DNA of 34,009 bases from Ahrensia sp. (GCA_002698425.1 NZXU01000039.1:1-34009); one strand, 5' to 3'. Positions 8,460 to 16,259 are shown, counted from the first letter of the stretch. Translations and numbers: made by a program. Notes: generated by a model not told the origin, from the sequence alone.

Positions 8460-9829
8460 CGCGCCGGGGCCCCTTCCGGAGTCGGCGCCGCGACGGCGGC
8501 TGGAGGCACACCCGGCCACAACGGCGTGCCGCCCGGTCCGTACAGCGGAGCACCGTAGGGCGGGGCGCCCGGATAGGGAATCGGGCCCACGGCCGGCCCG
8601 GGTAGGCACTGGCGAACGCTGGGCGACTCCGGCACCGCGCGGGTCACCGGGAAGTAGTTCGCCCAGCACGGGTGCCCGATTCCGGGGTTCGGCCGGACAT
8701 CCAGGCCGGTACCCCAGCCGGTATTGGTGATCAGTTGCCGAACCGGGAAGTTCTCGGTCGGGTCGGGCATCGAACCGCATCCGGGTCTACCCCCGGGCCC
8801 TCCCTTGGCCGCGATGACCGGCAGGTTCTGCGGGTACTGGTAGGGGTCGTTCCCGCCGAGCAGCGCAACGTCGAGCTGGATCGACTTCCCGTTCGCACCA
8901 CCCCAGATGTCGTAGCCGCCGTTCTCCAGGAACCACGTCGCGCCCTGCAGCCAGCACGTGTAGACGGGGTCGTACTTGTGCAGCAGCGCGGTGGTCGGCG
9001 CGAAGGTATTGACTGCGTCGACGAGACTGTCCTTGCTGGTGACGAGCAGCTGCGTGCCCGACTCTGCGAATCCGGTCACGTTGAGCAGCAGGGTATCCAG
9101 CTCAGCGCTGTGGGTGACTACGGTGCGGGCGGTGGTACTCGCCGAGTCGAGGATCGACACGATGTCGTCGGCCACGGCGTTGTACGTGTCGTTGAAGTTC
9201 TTGAACGAGCGCCAGTCCTGCTGGAACGTCTCGCTGCGGGCGTTGAGTTCGGTGAGCACGTCGTCGAGGGCGGTGATGGCCTCACCCATCTGGATACCCT
9301 GACCCCGCACCGCTTCGGCGATCGCGGTGAGAACAGCATTGACCTTGGTCGGATCCACGATCTCGAGCAGGTCGACGATGTTCTCGAAGACAGTATTGAC
9401 TTCGGTACTGACGTTGCGTGACACCAGAACCGCCCCGGCGGCCAGTCTCGCGACGCTCGGATGCGCCGGAGGCAGGAGGTCGACGAACTTCGATCCGAAC
9501 GCCGTGGTCACCGAGATCTGCGCTTCGACGTTGGCGGGGATACGGGGTATCTGATCGGGATCGATCTCCAGCAGCAGCTTCACCGGACCGTTGCCGCCCT
9601 CGATGCCGCCGACCCGGCCGACCTGCACCCCGCGCATCTTGACCCGGGCACCGGTCTCCATGACCAGACCCCCCCGATCGGCGGTCAGGGTGACGGGAAC
9701 ATAGGAACGGAAGGTACCGGTGAAGGCAATCGCGGTCGCGACCACGAACGCCACCAGAATGATGACCAGGATCAGTGCCCACCACGCACTGTGCAGTCGC
9801 TTCTCGCCGGGTCCGGAATCCACCGTCAA
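8456..9829 (-). CDS. mceA: MCE family protein MceA
   Basis: This 457-residue first MCE subunit has a transmembrane anchor at about residues 15-36. Its MCE domain (YVPVTLTADRGGLVMETGAR, VGRVGGIEGGNGPVKLLLEI and FGSKFVDLLPP) covers about 42-120. A helical region and a cysteine-rich C-terminal part (CWLQGATWFLENGGYD onward) follow, ending in a Pro/Gly/Ala tail. The start used is TTG 9829, which overlaps the yrbEB stop (TTGA). GTG at 9823, two codons on, is an equal alternative. The two starts differ by only two residues. Confidence 0.9.
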   Translation of the reverse strand: MTVDSGPGEKRLHSAWWALILVIILVAFVVATAIAFTGTFRSYVPVTLTADRGGLVMETGARVKMRGVQVGRVGGIEGGNGPVKLLLEIDPDQIPRIPANVEAQISVTTAFGSKFVDLLPPAHPSVARLAAGAVLVSRNVSTEVNTVFENIVDLLEIVDPTKVNAVLTAIAEAVRGQGIQMGEAITALDDVLTELNARSETFQQDWRSFKNFNDTYNAVADDIVSILDSASTTARTVVTHSAELDTLLLNVTGFAESGTQLLVTSKDSLVDAVNTFAPTTALLHKYDPVYTCWLQGATWFLENGGYDIWGGANGKSIQLDVALLGGNDPYQYPQNLPVIAAKGGPGGRPGCGSMPDPTENFPVRQLITNTGWGTGLDVRPNPGIGHPCWANYFPVTRAVPESPSVRQCLPGPAVGPIPYPGAPPYGAPLYGPGGTPLWPGVPPAAVAAPTPEGAPAR

Positions 9830-10680
9830 CCCGCCAGGTTGAAGTTGCCGGACTGTCCGTAGACGGCCAGGGAGATCATCACGATCTCCAGCGCGGCGAC
9901 GACCATCGACGTCCGCACCGCACGACCGACCGCCTCGCCGACGCCGGCGGGCCCGCCCCGGGCGGTATAGCCGTAGTAGGTGTGCACGAGCATGATCACC
10001 ACCGTGATGGCCACCGTCTGCAGGAAGGACCAGATCAGGTCGGTCGGGTTGAGGAACGTGTTGAAGTAGTGGTCGTACACACCTGATCCCTGACCGTAGA
10101 GGACGGTGGTGCCGGTCCTGGCCGCCAGGAAGGCCATCATCACTGCGATGCAGTACAGCGGGACCACGACGATGACGCCCGCGAGTACCCGGGTGGCCGC
10201 CAGGAACGTCACGCTGCGGATACCGATGACCTCGAGCGCGTCGATTTCCTCATTGATCCGCATCGCTCCCAGCTGTGCGGTCGCGCCCGCGCCGATCGTC
10301 GCCGACAGCGCCACCGCTGTGGTGCCGGGAACGATCAGGCGGACGTTGAAGAATGCAGAGGCGAAGCCGGTGAGGGCCTCGACGCCGACGGAGGCGAACT
10401 GGTTGTATCCCTGCACGGCCACCAGCGCACCGGTCGTGATGGTGAGGAACCCGACGATGGCAACCGTTCCGCCGACAACTGCCAACGCACCAGTACCCAA
10501 GCCCATTTGGGCGATCAGCCGGAGAAGCTCGCCCGGGTAGCGACGGACGGCATCGGGGATCGATGTCAGGGTCATGACGAAGAACCGGGCCTGATCGCCC
10601 AACTGGTTCCAACTCGCAACAGCGCCGTCGGCTGATCTTCGCAGCCGGGCCCGGGGTCTACTGGGCGCCGCGGCAGTCAT
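9826..10680 (-). CDS. yrbEB: YrbEB, MlaE-type permease subunit of the Mce transporter
   Basis: This 284-residue polytopic inner-membrane permease is homologous to MlaE. Together with YrbEA and a separately encoded MceG ATPase it would form the ABC-type core that powers the MCE tube. It has a basic cytosolic N-terminus, at least five hydrophobic helices, and the MlaE coupling motif QLGAMRINEEIDALEVIGI around residue 137-155. The C-terminal half contains YYGYTARGGPAGVGEAVGRA. The start chosen is ATG 10680, 10 bases after the yrbEA stop; a longer frame within yrbEA would add 18 unsupported residues. Confidence 0.92.
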   Translation of the reverse strand: MTAAAPSRPRARLRRSADGAVASWNQLGDQARFFVMTLTSIPDAVRRYPGELLRLIAQMGLGTGALAVVGGTVAIVGFLTITTGALVAVQGYNQFASVGVEALTGFASAFFNVRLIVPGTTAVALSATIGAGATAQLGAMRINEEIDALEVIGIRSVTFLAATRVLAGVIVVVPLYCIAVMMAFLAARTGTTVLYGQGSGVYDHYFNTFLNPTDLIWSFLQTVAITVVIMLVHTYYGYTARGGPAGVGEAVGRAVRTSMVVAALEIVMISLAVYGQSGNFNLAG

Positions 10681-10690
10681 CGCAGCCACG

Positions 10691-11458
10691 TCACTGCACC
10701 GTGTATTGGATGCCGACGGCTGTGACGATGACATTGATCGCGAACAGCACCATGAACGTGAACACCACCGTCTCGTTGACCGCGTTACCCACGCCTGCCG
10801 GACCTCCCCCGACCGAGATCCCCTTGTAGCACGCGATCAATCCGGCCGCCAGGCCGAACAGTGTGGCCTTGATGAGCGCCACGAACACGTCGGCCGCGCC
10901 GGTCAACAGCGTCATCCCGGCGATGAACGCGCCTGCCGACACGTGCTGGATGAATACGCAGAACAGGAAGGCGCCGGCCAGTCCCGCGATGATGACCGTC
11001 GACGATAGGGCCAGCGCGACGGTTGTCGCGGCCAGCACCCGGGGCACCACGAGCGCCTGGATGGGGTTGATTCCCATCACTTTCATCGCGTCGAGTTCTT
11101 CGCGGATGGTTCGTGCCCCCAAATCGGCGCACATGGCTGTGGCGCCGGCTCCCGACACCACGAGAACCGTCACGATCGGACCGATCTGGTTGACGGTACC
11201 GATCGCCGCGCCGGTACCGGCGAAGTCGGCGGCGCCGAATTCCGTCAGCAGGATGTTGAACGTGAACACCAGCAGCACCGAGTAGGGCAGCGTCAGCATG
11301 AGCGCGGGCAATACCGACACCCGCGCGACGAACCAGGTCTGCAGGACATACTCGCGCCACGCGAAAGGAGGCTTGAAGATGGCGATCAGCGTGTCGATCG
11401 CCATCGCGAAGAATCCGCCCAGTGCACCGAACGGTTTGGCGGCCAGCGTGGTTGCCAT
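10691..11458 (-). CDS. yrbEA: YrbEA, MlaE-type permease subunit of the Mce transporter
   Basis: This 255-residue permease is the first gene of the mce operon. It has five or six hydrophobic helices and the motif GARTIREELDAMKVMGINPI, which in MlaE proteins contacts the ATPase, plus the C-terminal CYKGISVGGGPAGVGNAVNE typical of YrbE. ATG 11458 is chosen because a GGAGGGG Shine-Dalgarno-like run lies 9-15 bases before it. ATG 11476 would add six residues and has no such site. The promoter must lie in the 600-bp region upstream; no ATPase gene is present in the window, so the system should depend on a chromosomal MceG. Confidence 0.92.
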   Translation of the reverse strand: MATTLAAKPFGALGGFFAMAIDTLIAIFKPPFAWREYVLQTWFVARVSVLPALMLTLPYSVLLVFTFNILLTEFGAADFAGTGAAIGTVNQIGPIVTVLVVSGAGATAMCADLGARTIREELDAMKVMGINPIQALVVPRVLAATTVALALSSTVIIAGLAGAFLFCVFIQHVSAGAFIAGMTLLTGAADVFVALIKATLFGLAAGLIACYKGISVGGGPAGVGNAVNETVVFTFMVLFAINVIVTAVGIQYTVQ

Positions 11459-12091
11459 GGTCAGCAACCCCTCCATAGCACGAGATCGTCACAGCGCGCG
11501 GCGACGGGTCGGCCACTAGCTTGTGCTGCCACCTGGTCTCCGTCGTCCCATCGCACCGCGGAAACATAACAACGGCGCGACCGCCACTGCTGCTTCACTG
11601 AGAGGGATATCACCCCCCCTTTTGGGGGAAGATGGCTGGAATCACCGTGATGCGCTACTCCAAAGGGGCGAGCAGTTCGCATTCGCAGGAGGGTTTCAAC
11701 GGGCTCACCACCTCCAGCTTCGGACTATGAAATCCGTGTACACGAGATGATTCCGATGATCGATGGTGGTGGTCGATTCCGTGTCGTCCGCTGCAATGCC
11801 GCGGGATCCAGAGCTCAGATCATTGTGGTCGAGCGTCCTGCTATCTGCCGCAGTGGGCGCGAGTTCGAACGCGGTATCCGCAGCGACGGCGACACCGCGC
11901 GCACCGACGGTCGGTGTGAGGGCCGAACCTCCGTCGGCGCGGGGCCACCGGGCCTGCTGCCCTGCCCGCAAGTCCGGAGATCTGCCCGGCGCCCCGTCTT
12001 CGCACTAGCAATCACATGTTCACTAATGCAATATCGAAGTGCCACGTCATAGTGGCCCCTAGTAGGAACAAGCGATCACTGGAGGCACGCC
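11459..12091. other. Long non-coding stretch between the mce operon and tetR
   Basis: About 630 bp separates the divergent mce and tetR genes and no convincing gene lies in it. Short frames of 81 codons (+, 11763-12008) and 88 codons (-, 11705-11971) overlap each other and resemble no family I know. The stretch is locally less GC-rich near 11500-11760. It contains a C5-TTTT-G5 inverted repeat (11615-11628), G-tract motifs 22 bp apart (from 11602 and 11624), a perfect palindrome CGTGTACACG (11735-11744) and the palindrome-like site at 12006-12025. These features suggest a large regulatory region driving mce and tetR. Confidence 0.5.
12006..12025. promoter_or_regulatory. Weak copy of the 20-bp TAGT...CACTA palindrome, upstream of tetR
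   Basis: TAGCAATCACATGTTCACTA has the same 20-bp span and the same right end (TCACTA) as the sites at 23849-23868 and 24932-24951. The left arm is degenerate (TAGC; six of ten positions symmetric). It lies 66 bases before the proposed tetR start, in a lower-GC patch, where an autoregulatory operator would be expected. Weaker than the other two, so provisional. Confidence 0.35.
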
Positions 12092-12721
12092 ATCGCCGCA
12101 TCACCGGCTGGATCGGGCGCACCGGCGCGCACTCGGGATCCGGAACGCAAGAGCAGGATCCTCGCGGCCGCAGCCGACCTTGTGGCCCAAAAGGGCTTCC
12201 ACTCGGTGTCGATCGCTGAGATCGGTGCTGCGGCCGGTATCACCGGGTCCGGCATCTATCGCCATTTCGACAGCAAGTCCGCAGTACTCGTGGCTATGTT
12301 CGATCGGGTGATCGACGATTTACTTCGCGACGAGGAGCACATTATCGACACGGTCAGCGACCTCGGATCAGCGCTGGAACGGCTTATTGCTGGCCAGGTC
12401 GAGTTCGTCGTCGGTGAACGAGAGTTGGCGCAGGTCTACTACAACGAGATCAACAACCTGCCCGAGGACGACCGGCGCCGGTTGCGCCGCAAGCAACGCT
12501 TGTACCTGGAGGAATGGGTGCATCTGGTGCAGGAACTGCGCCCCGAACTCACGGATGCGGAGGCCCGGAGTGTCGTGCACGCGGTGATCGGCGCGATCCA
12601 GTCGCCGCTGTTCCACAACACCGGGCTGGCCAGCGACCGGCTCAGAATTCTGCTGGCAGAGAGCGCACGTGCGATTCTGGGCCTGCGGTCCGGCACTCGA
12701 GGTGAACGTGTCAGAGGCTAG
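12092..12721 (+). CDS. TetR-family transcriptional regulator with a non-canonical start
   Basis: The protein of about 209 residues has a typical TetR DNA-binding domain: SRILAAAADLVAQKGFHSVS, then IAEIGAAAGITGSGIYRHFD (about residues 22-65), followed by a helical ligand-binding domain. The frame is open from 12053, just after a TAG at 12050-12052, but has no ATG, GTG or TTG before the GTG at 12182, which would cut into the first HTH helix. A strong GGAGG (12081-12085) stands six bases before ATC at 12092, so the start is probably that ATC: a mutated or misread ATG. It diverges from mce and carries an operator-like site upstream, so control of mce, itself, or the Atu-like operon is plausible. 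It overlaps the convergent next gene by 11 bp. Confidence 0.82.
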   Translation: MAASPAGSGAPARTRDPERKSRILAAAADLVAQKGFHSVSIAEIGAAAGITGSGIYRHFDSKSAVLVAMFDRVIDDLLRDEEHIIDTVSDLGSALERLIAGQVEFVVGERELAQVYYNEINNLPEDDRRRLRRKQRLYLEEWVHLVQELRPELTDAEARSVVHAVIGAIQSPLFHNTGLASDRLRILLAESARAILGLRSGTRGERVRG

Positions 12722-13553
12722 TGCCGGCCGGCGCTCGATCGGGCAGATCGACGGGCAGGGGCCCCACTGGTGTCTGTGGTAGGAACCGGCTGAGGCCATT
12801 GACGACGACGGCGCACAGCCCGATCGTCGCCAGCGTCGCTATCCAGATCACCGGTACCGTCGCATGGCCGCCGTCGAGATGCATCGCGATGATCACGGGG
12901 GCACCGACGCCGAAGTTGGCCGCAAAGAAGGTCATCGGGAATACGACGAACAGGCTCAGCAACCCCCAGGCGCTCGACACCTGTCGCCATATCAGCACCG
13001 CCACCACGGTGAAGAGGACCACCTGGGTGCCTTCGAGCACTCCGATCACCAGCGGATAGTTCCAGATCCGCGCCACGAAGGGACCGTAGTAGGTGTAGAC
13101 GCCGGTGCCGGTCCCGATGATCTCGAACAGGCAGGACGCAGCGATTTCGATTCCCCAGACGGTGAACAGTCCGCGCCGCCCCAGCCGGCCCTCATAAATC
13201 CGCCGGCCGGCGTACAGGCAGGCGGTGGCGTAGAGGATGACGTACCCGCTGTGTGTCCAGATCGGCTGCACCACACCGAAGGCCGAGAAATGCATGTATC
13301 CCGCCCCCGGCGCTCCCCCGGCCTGTGCATCGTAGAACCACAGGTCGAACGCCACGTCGTAGAGCGGTTCCGCATACGCACCGACGCCGGCGGCCAGAAT
13401 CGCGATCACGTAGAACGGAGTGCGCTGCTTACGGCCCATCTGGACCGCGACGACCAGCATCACCGCCACGATCCCCCAGCTGAGCCAGGTGAAGATGCTC
13501 TGCCACACCAGGTCGAGTGGATGCTGCATCACGTCGATGGGCATGCGTCCCAT
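12711..13553 (-). CDS. Polytopic membrane protein, possibly AveC-like
   Basis: This 280-residue protein has about seven or eight hydrophobic helices (SIFTWLSWGIVAVMLVVAVQ, then FYVIAILAAGVGAYAEPLYD and further segments). Start ATG 13553 follows a strong GAGGAG at 5 bases; a TTG 18 bases upstream is unlikely. The segment AEPLYDVAFDLWFYD, then PIWTHSGYVILYA and FEIIGTGTGVYTYYGP, recalls the AveC-type membrane family often annotated as spirocyclase AveC in actinobacteria. That link is from memory of the motif layout and is uncertain. AveC acts in avermectin biosynthesis, but mycobacterial relatives have no established function. It is convergent with tetR and divergent from the F420 oxidoreductase at 13781. 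Confidence 0.75.
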   Translation of the reverse strand: MGRMPIDVMQHPLDLVWQSIFTWLSWGIVAVMLVVAVQMGRKQRTPFYVIAILAAGVGAYAEPLYDVAFDLWFYDAQAGGAPGAGYMHFSAFGVVQPIWTHSGYVILYATACLYAGRRIYEGRLGRRGLFTVWGIEIAASCLFEIIGTGTGVYTYYGPFVARIWNYPLVIGVLEGTQVVLFTVVAVLIWRQVSSAWGLLSLFVVFPMTFFAANFGVGAPVIIAMHLDGGHATVPVIWIATLATIGLCAVVVNGLSRFLPQTPVGPLPVDLPDRAPAGTSL

Positions 13554-13637
13554 GGGTTCTCCTCGTGTCAAGCGCTCTTCGGGCCGCAGAGCGTCACTGC
13601 AGGCTAGCTACGCCGATACCGCTGCCACATTCCCAGT

Positions 13638-13670
13638 GGGGGGTAGGCCGGTGCCCCGTTGGGGGGATAG
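13638..13670 (+). promoter_or_regulatory. Paired G-tract motifs, 23-bp spacing
   Basis: GGGGGGTAG (13638-13646) is repeated as GGGGGGATAG (13661-13670), with G-runs 23 bp apart, ending 111 bp before the ATG of the F420 oxidoreductase at 13781. Similar 22-bp pairs occur at 16159-16188 and, on the other strand, at 16231-16259. Two-turn spacing upstream of a start fits an activator bound as a dimer; the tandem GAF-LuxR regulators at 21471-23737 are the nearest candidates. Confidence 0.4.
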
Positions 13671-13780
13671 TCACGGCGCCGGCAACTCTCGGCACTGGCG
13701 ACGCCTCACTGGGAGGATTTCGCTCCCCCAGAAGCGTGATCGGCGTTGGTCCGGCGGCGGCGTGCTGTCAGGCTGGCCGG

Positions 13781-14818
13781 ATGAAGATCGATACGAACAT
13801 CGGCGGCTCGATCGACGGCACCGGCGGTGGCGAGCTCGGTGTTCTCGCCGACCAGTTAAGGACGGCAGAGAAACTGGGCTTTGACGGCGTGTGGTCGACG
13901 GAGGTGAGCCGCGATCCATTCCTGCCGTTGCTCCTCGCCGCCGACAGGTCCAGCACGCTGCAGATCGGTACCGCCGTCGCGGTGGCTTTCGCACGCAGCC
14001 CGATGACGACGGCCGCAGTGTCCTACGACCTCAACACGTTCAGCAACGGCCGATTCGTCCTCGGATTGGGTTCGCAGATCCGGGCCCACATCGAACGCCG
14101 CTTCGGCATGCCATGGTCGGCGCCCGCCGAGCGGATGGCCGAATACATCCGCGCCCTGCACGCAATCTGGCACAGCTGGGAGACCGGCGAGAAGCTCGAC
14201 TTCCGCGGCGAGCACTACCACCACACACTGATGACGCCCATGTTCTGTCCAGAACCGAACCCGTACGGTCGGCCCCGCGTGATGGTGGCCGCTGTAGGCC
14301 CGAAGATGACCGCGGTGGCGGCGAAGATGGCCGATGGGCTGCTGATTCACGGATTCACGACCAGGCGCTACCTCAGTGAGGTCACGGTGCCCATCGTCGA
14401 GGCCGGTCTGTCCGAACGCCGCTGGGCACGAGATTCATTCAGTACCGTCTATCCCGGACTGGTCATCACCGGCGACACCGAGGAGCGCTACGCGCGCGCC
14501 GTCGATCAGGTGCGCCGCCAGATCGCGTTCTACGGAGCCACTCCGGCCTACCGCGCGGTGCTCGACCTGCACGGCTGGGGCGACCTGCACACCGAGTTCC
14601 ACCGTCTTTCGCGGCGTGGTGACTGGGCGACGATGACCGGTCTGATCGACGACGACGTCCTGGACACGTTCGCGGTCTCCGGGGCTCCCGATGCCGTAGG
14701 GAGACGAATCGTCGAGCGCTTCGCCGGCCTGGTGGACCGATTCACCCTGTACACGCCGTACCCCCTCGATGATCTGGCGCGGGCGGCCATCATCGAGGGG
14801 GTACGCGCGGTGCGCTAG
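13781..14818 (+). CDS. F420-dependent LLM-class oxidoreductase, TIGR03617-like
   Basis: This 345-residue luciferase-like TIM-barrel enzyme starts at ATG 13781 (MKIDTNIGGSIDGTGGG); the frame is open further upstream but that part has no family similarity. Recognisable segments are SRDPFLPLLLAADRS, GTAVAVAFARSPMT, GRFVLGLGSQIRAHIERRFG, GEKLDFRGEHYHHTLMTPMF and MVAAVGPKMTAVAAKMADGL. They match the MSMEG_2256 (TIGR03617) group of probable F420-dependent oxidoreductases as I recall it. It is cytosolic. It is a different subfamily from the gene at 1118-2152, so the region holds two independent F420 enzymes. A paired G-tract site lies upstream. Confidence 0.88.
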   Translation: MKIDTNIGGSIDGTGGGELGVLADQLRTAEKLGFDGVWSTEVSRDPFLPLLLAADRSSTLQIGTAVAVAFARSPMTTAAVSYDLNTFSNGRFVLGLGSQIRAHIERRFGMPWSAPAERMAEYIRALHAIWHSWETGEKLDFRGEHYHHTLMTPMFCPEPNPYGRPRVMVAAVGPKMTAVAAKMADGLLIHGFTTRRYLSEVTVPIVEAGLSERRWARDSFSTVYPGLVITGDTEERYARAVDQVRRQIAFYGATPAYRAVLDLHGWGDLHTEFHRLSRRGDWATMTGLIDDDVLDTFAVSGAPDAVGRRIVERFAGLVDRFTLYTPYPLDDLARAAIIEGVRAVR

Positions 14819-14832
14819 GCCTGCGCAAGGCC
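14811..14832. terminator. Overlapping hairpins between convergent genes
   Basis: The 22-bp gap between the convergent F420 oxidoreductase and acyl-CoA dehydrogenase genes, plus the end of the first, contains two mutually exclusive five-pair stems. One is TGCGC (14811-14815) with GCGCA (14823-14827); the other is GGCCT (14818-14822) with AGGCC (14828-14832). There is no T-tract. A bidirectional terminator is plausible from position only. Confidence 0.3.
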
Positions 14833-14840
14833 GGCTCGAG

Positions 14841-16085
14841 TTATGAAGCGGACTCTGCGGCCGCGGACTCCAGCAGGAACTGCCCGATGTAGGTCCGCGT
14901 CTGATCCGCGTTGAGCGGCTGGAACATCGACGCCGCCGAATCGCGGTAGAGACGCTCGAAGATCGTGCCGTGCCGGAACGACGATCCGCCGATCATGCTC
15001 ATGGCGTGGCGCGACATGTGCATGACGTTGTCGGCGATGAAGGTCTTCGCCAGGCCGAGGTACGGGAAGCGCAGTTCCGGCGCCCAGAGCTTGTCCTTGC
15101 CGTCGAGAAGGTCCTGGCAGGTCTGGTAGAGCACCCGCCGCGAGCACTCCACGCGTGAGGCCATGTCACCGATGCCGTCGATGACGTGGCCGACGCTCTT
15201 GACCTCGGTGTCGGCGGCGACGATCGCACCGAAGGTGGCGCCGAGGTGCTTCTTCGACAACGCTTTGACCGACTCCTCCAGGATGCGCTGCTGCATGCCG
15301 AGGTAGATGCTCGCGAACATCAGCGAGGCCCACTCGAGCGTCCCGAACGCCCCTGACCGCCAGTGTGATACGAAGCCATCCTCGGGAATGAAGAACCCGT
15401 CGAAAACGATGGTCTGAGTCCCGGTTGCGTGCATGCCCAGCGCATTCCACGTCTTCTCGATCCGGATCCCGTCGCCGACCCCGTTCTCGTCGACATCGAA
15501 GTCGGCGATGAACAGCTTCTCCGCGGCGACTCGTCCGTCGAACGTGTCGGGCAGGTTGCCGTCGGCATCGGTTTCGGTCGCATTCGTAGTGATGATGTCG
15601 GCGGCTTCACACAGCGTTCCCCAGGTCTTCTTGCCGTACAGCCGCCAGCCGCCGCCCTGCTGCGGAACGGCCTGCATGTCGGCGAGGCCGGAGAACCCGG
15701 CGCGCTGCTCGGAGAACGGGCCGAACATCAGCTCGCCGTCGGCGACCCTGCCGAGCCAGTACTTGTTCTGTTCCTCACTCATCAGGTTTCCGGCGATGCC
15801 GACCATGATGTAGTGCATGTTGTAGGCGAGGGTGATCGCCGAGTCGCCTTTGGACATCTCCGAGACCACCTTGGAGACCTGCAGGATGTTGCCGCCCGGG
15901 CCGCCGAAGGCCTTGGGCACCGGCAGCGCACCCAGACCTGATTTCTTGAAGACCTCGATCGACGGGTAGGCGAAGGTGTTCGACTTGTCGTACTCGGGCC
16001 CGATCTCCCGGAAGAACTGCGAGACCTCCTGCGCCTTGGCGAAGTACGGTGCGAAGTCTTCGTCCGTCAAATCCTGTTCCAGCAT
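14841..16085 (-). CDS. Acyl-CoA dehydrogenase-fold flavoenzyme (dehydrogenase or flavin monooxygenase)
   Basis: This 414-residue protein has the acyl-CoA dehydrogenase fold: LPVPKAFGGPGGNILQVSKV, SAITLAYNMHYIMVG, then the middle beta-domain (GGGWRLYGKKTWGTLCEAAD) and the C-terminal helical bundle ending in ERLYRDSAASMFQPLNADQT. That ending resembles the group that includes HsaA/DszC-like reduced-flavin monooxygenases, and no standard catalytic Glu context is obvious. With a flavin reductase encoded at 20967-21464, oxygenase activity is a real alternative. ATG 16085 has AGGGAG ending five bases before it; a GTG at 16091 falls too close to that site. It diverges from the operon starting at 16335. 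Confidence 0.85.
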   Translation of the reverse strand: MLEQDLTDEDFAPYFAKAQEVSQFFREIGPEYDKSNTFAYPSIEVFKKSGLGALPVPKAFGGPGGNILQVSKVVSEMSKGDSAITLAYNMHYIMVGIAGNLMSEEQNKYWLGRVADGELMFGPFSEQRAGFSGLADMQAVPQQGGGWRLYGKKTWGTLCEAADIITTNATETDADGNLPDTFDGRVAAEKLFIADFDVDENGVGDGIRIEKTWNALGMHATGTQTIVFDGFFIPEDGFVSHWRSGAFGTLEWASLMFASIYLGMQQRILEESVKALSKKHLGATFGAIVAADTEVKSVGHVIDGIGDMASRVECSRRVLYQTCQDLLDGKDKLWAPELRFPYLGLAKTFIADNVMHMSRHAMSMIGGSSFRHGTIFERLYRDSAASMFQPLNADQTRTYIGQFLLESAAAESAS

Positions 16086-16158
16086 TGTCACTCCCTAACG
16101 GTGGTGTGCGATTCGCACTGATGCTGCCGAGCAACAAGGGTGGCCACACCCCTCTCAA

Positions 16159-16188
16159 GGGGTAACTGGATCCAGCTTCGGGGGAAAC
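16159..16188 (+). promoter_or_regulatory. Paired G-tract motifs (22 bp), reading toward the 16335 operon
   Basis: GGGGTAAC (16159-16166) and GGGGAAAC (16181-16188) are direct repeats exactly 22 bp apart, differing at one position. They end 147 bp before the ATG at 16335. The mirror-image pair at 16231-16259 on the other strand has the same period and nearly the same distance to its own gene. Confidence 0.45.
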
Positions 16189-16230
16189 CTCGCTGGTCGA
16201 GGCGCCCTGCAAGAGACATACGTCACGCGG

Positions 16231-16259
16231 TATCCCCCCATGGAGCGCTCCGTTTCCCC
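16231..16259 (-). promoter_or_regulatory. Paired G-tract motifs (22 bp), reading toward the 16085 gene
   Basis: On the minus strand GGGGAAA (16259-16253) and GGGGATA (16237-16231) are direct repeats exactly 22 bp apart. The pair ends 146 bp before the minus-strand ATG at 16085, matching the 147 bp seen for the plus-strand pair. This symmetry suggests one regulator activating both directions of the divergent promoter. Confidence 0.45.

Noticed and set aside
11705..11971. 88-codon frame on the minus strand
   Set aside because: Overlaps the plus-strand frame, no homology recognised, and its residues look like chance high-GC translation.
11763..12008. 81-codon frame on the plus strand (MVVVDSVSSAAMPRD...) lying about 130 bp after a G-tract pair
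   Set aside because: No clear ribosome site, no recognisable domain, and it overlaps an equally plausible antisense frame; kept only as part of the non-coding stretch.
12016..12219. Frame beginning MFTNAISKCHVIV as an alternative tetR start reached by frameshift
   Set aside because: The true HTH frame is open back to 12053 and has a GGAGG at the right place, so no frameshift is needed to explain the domain.
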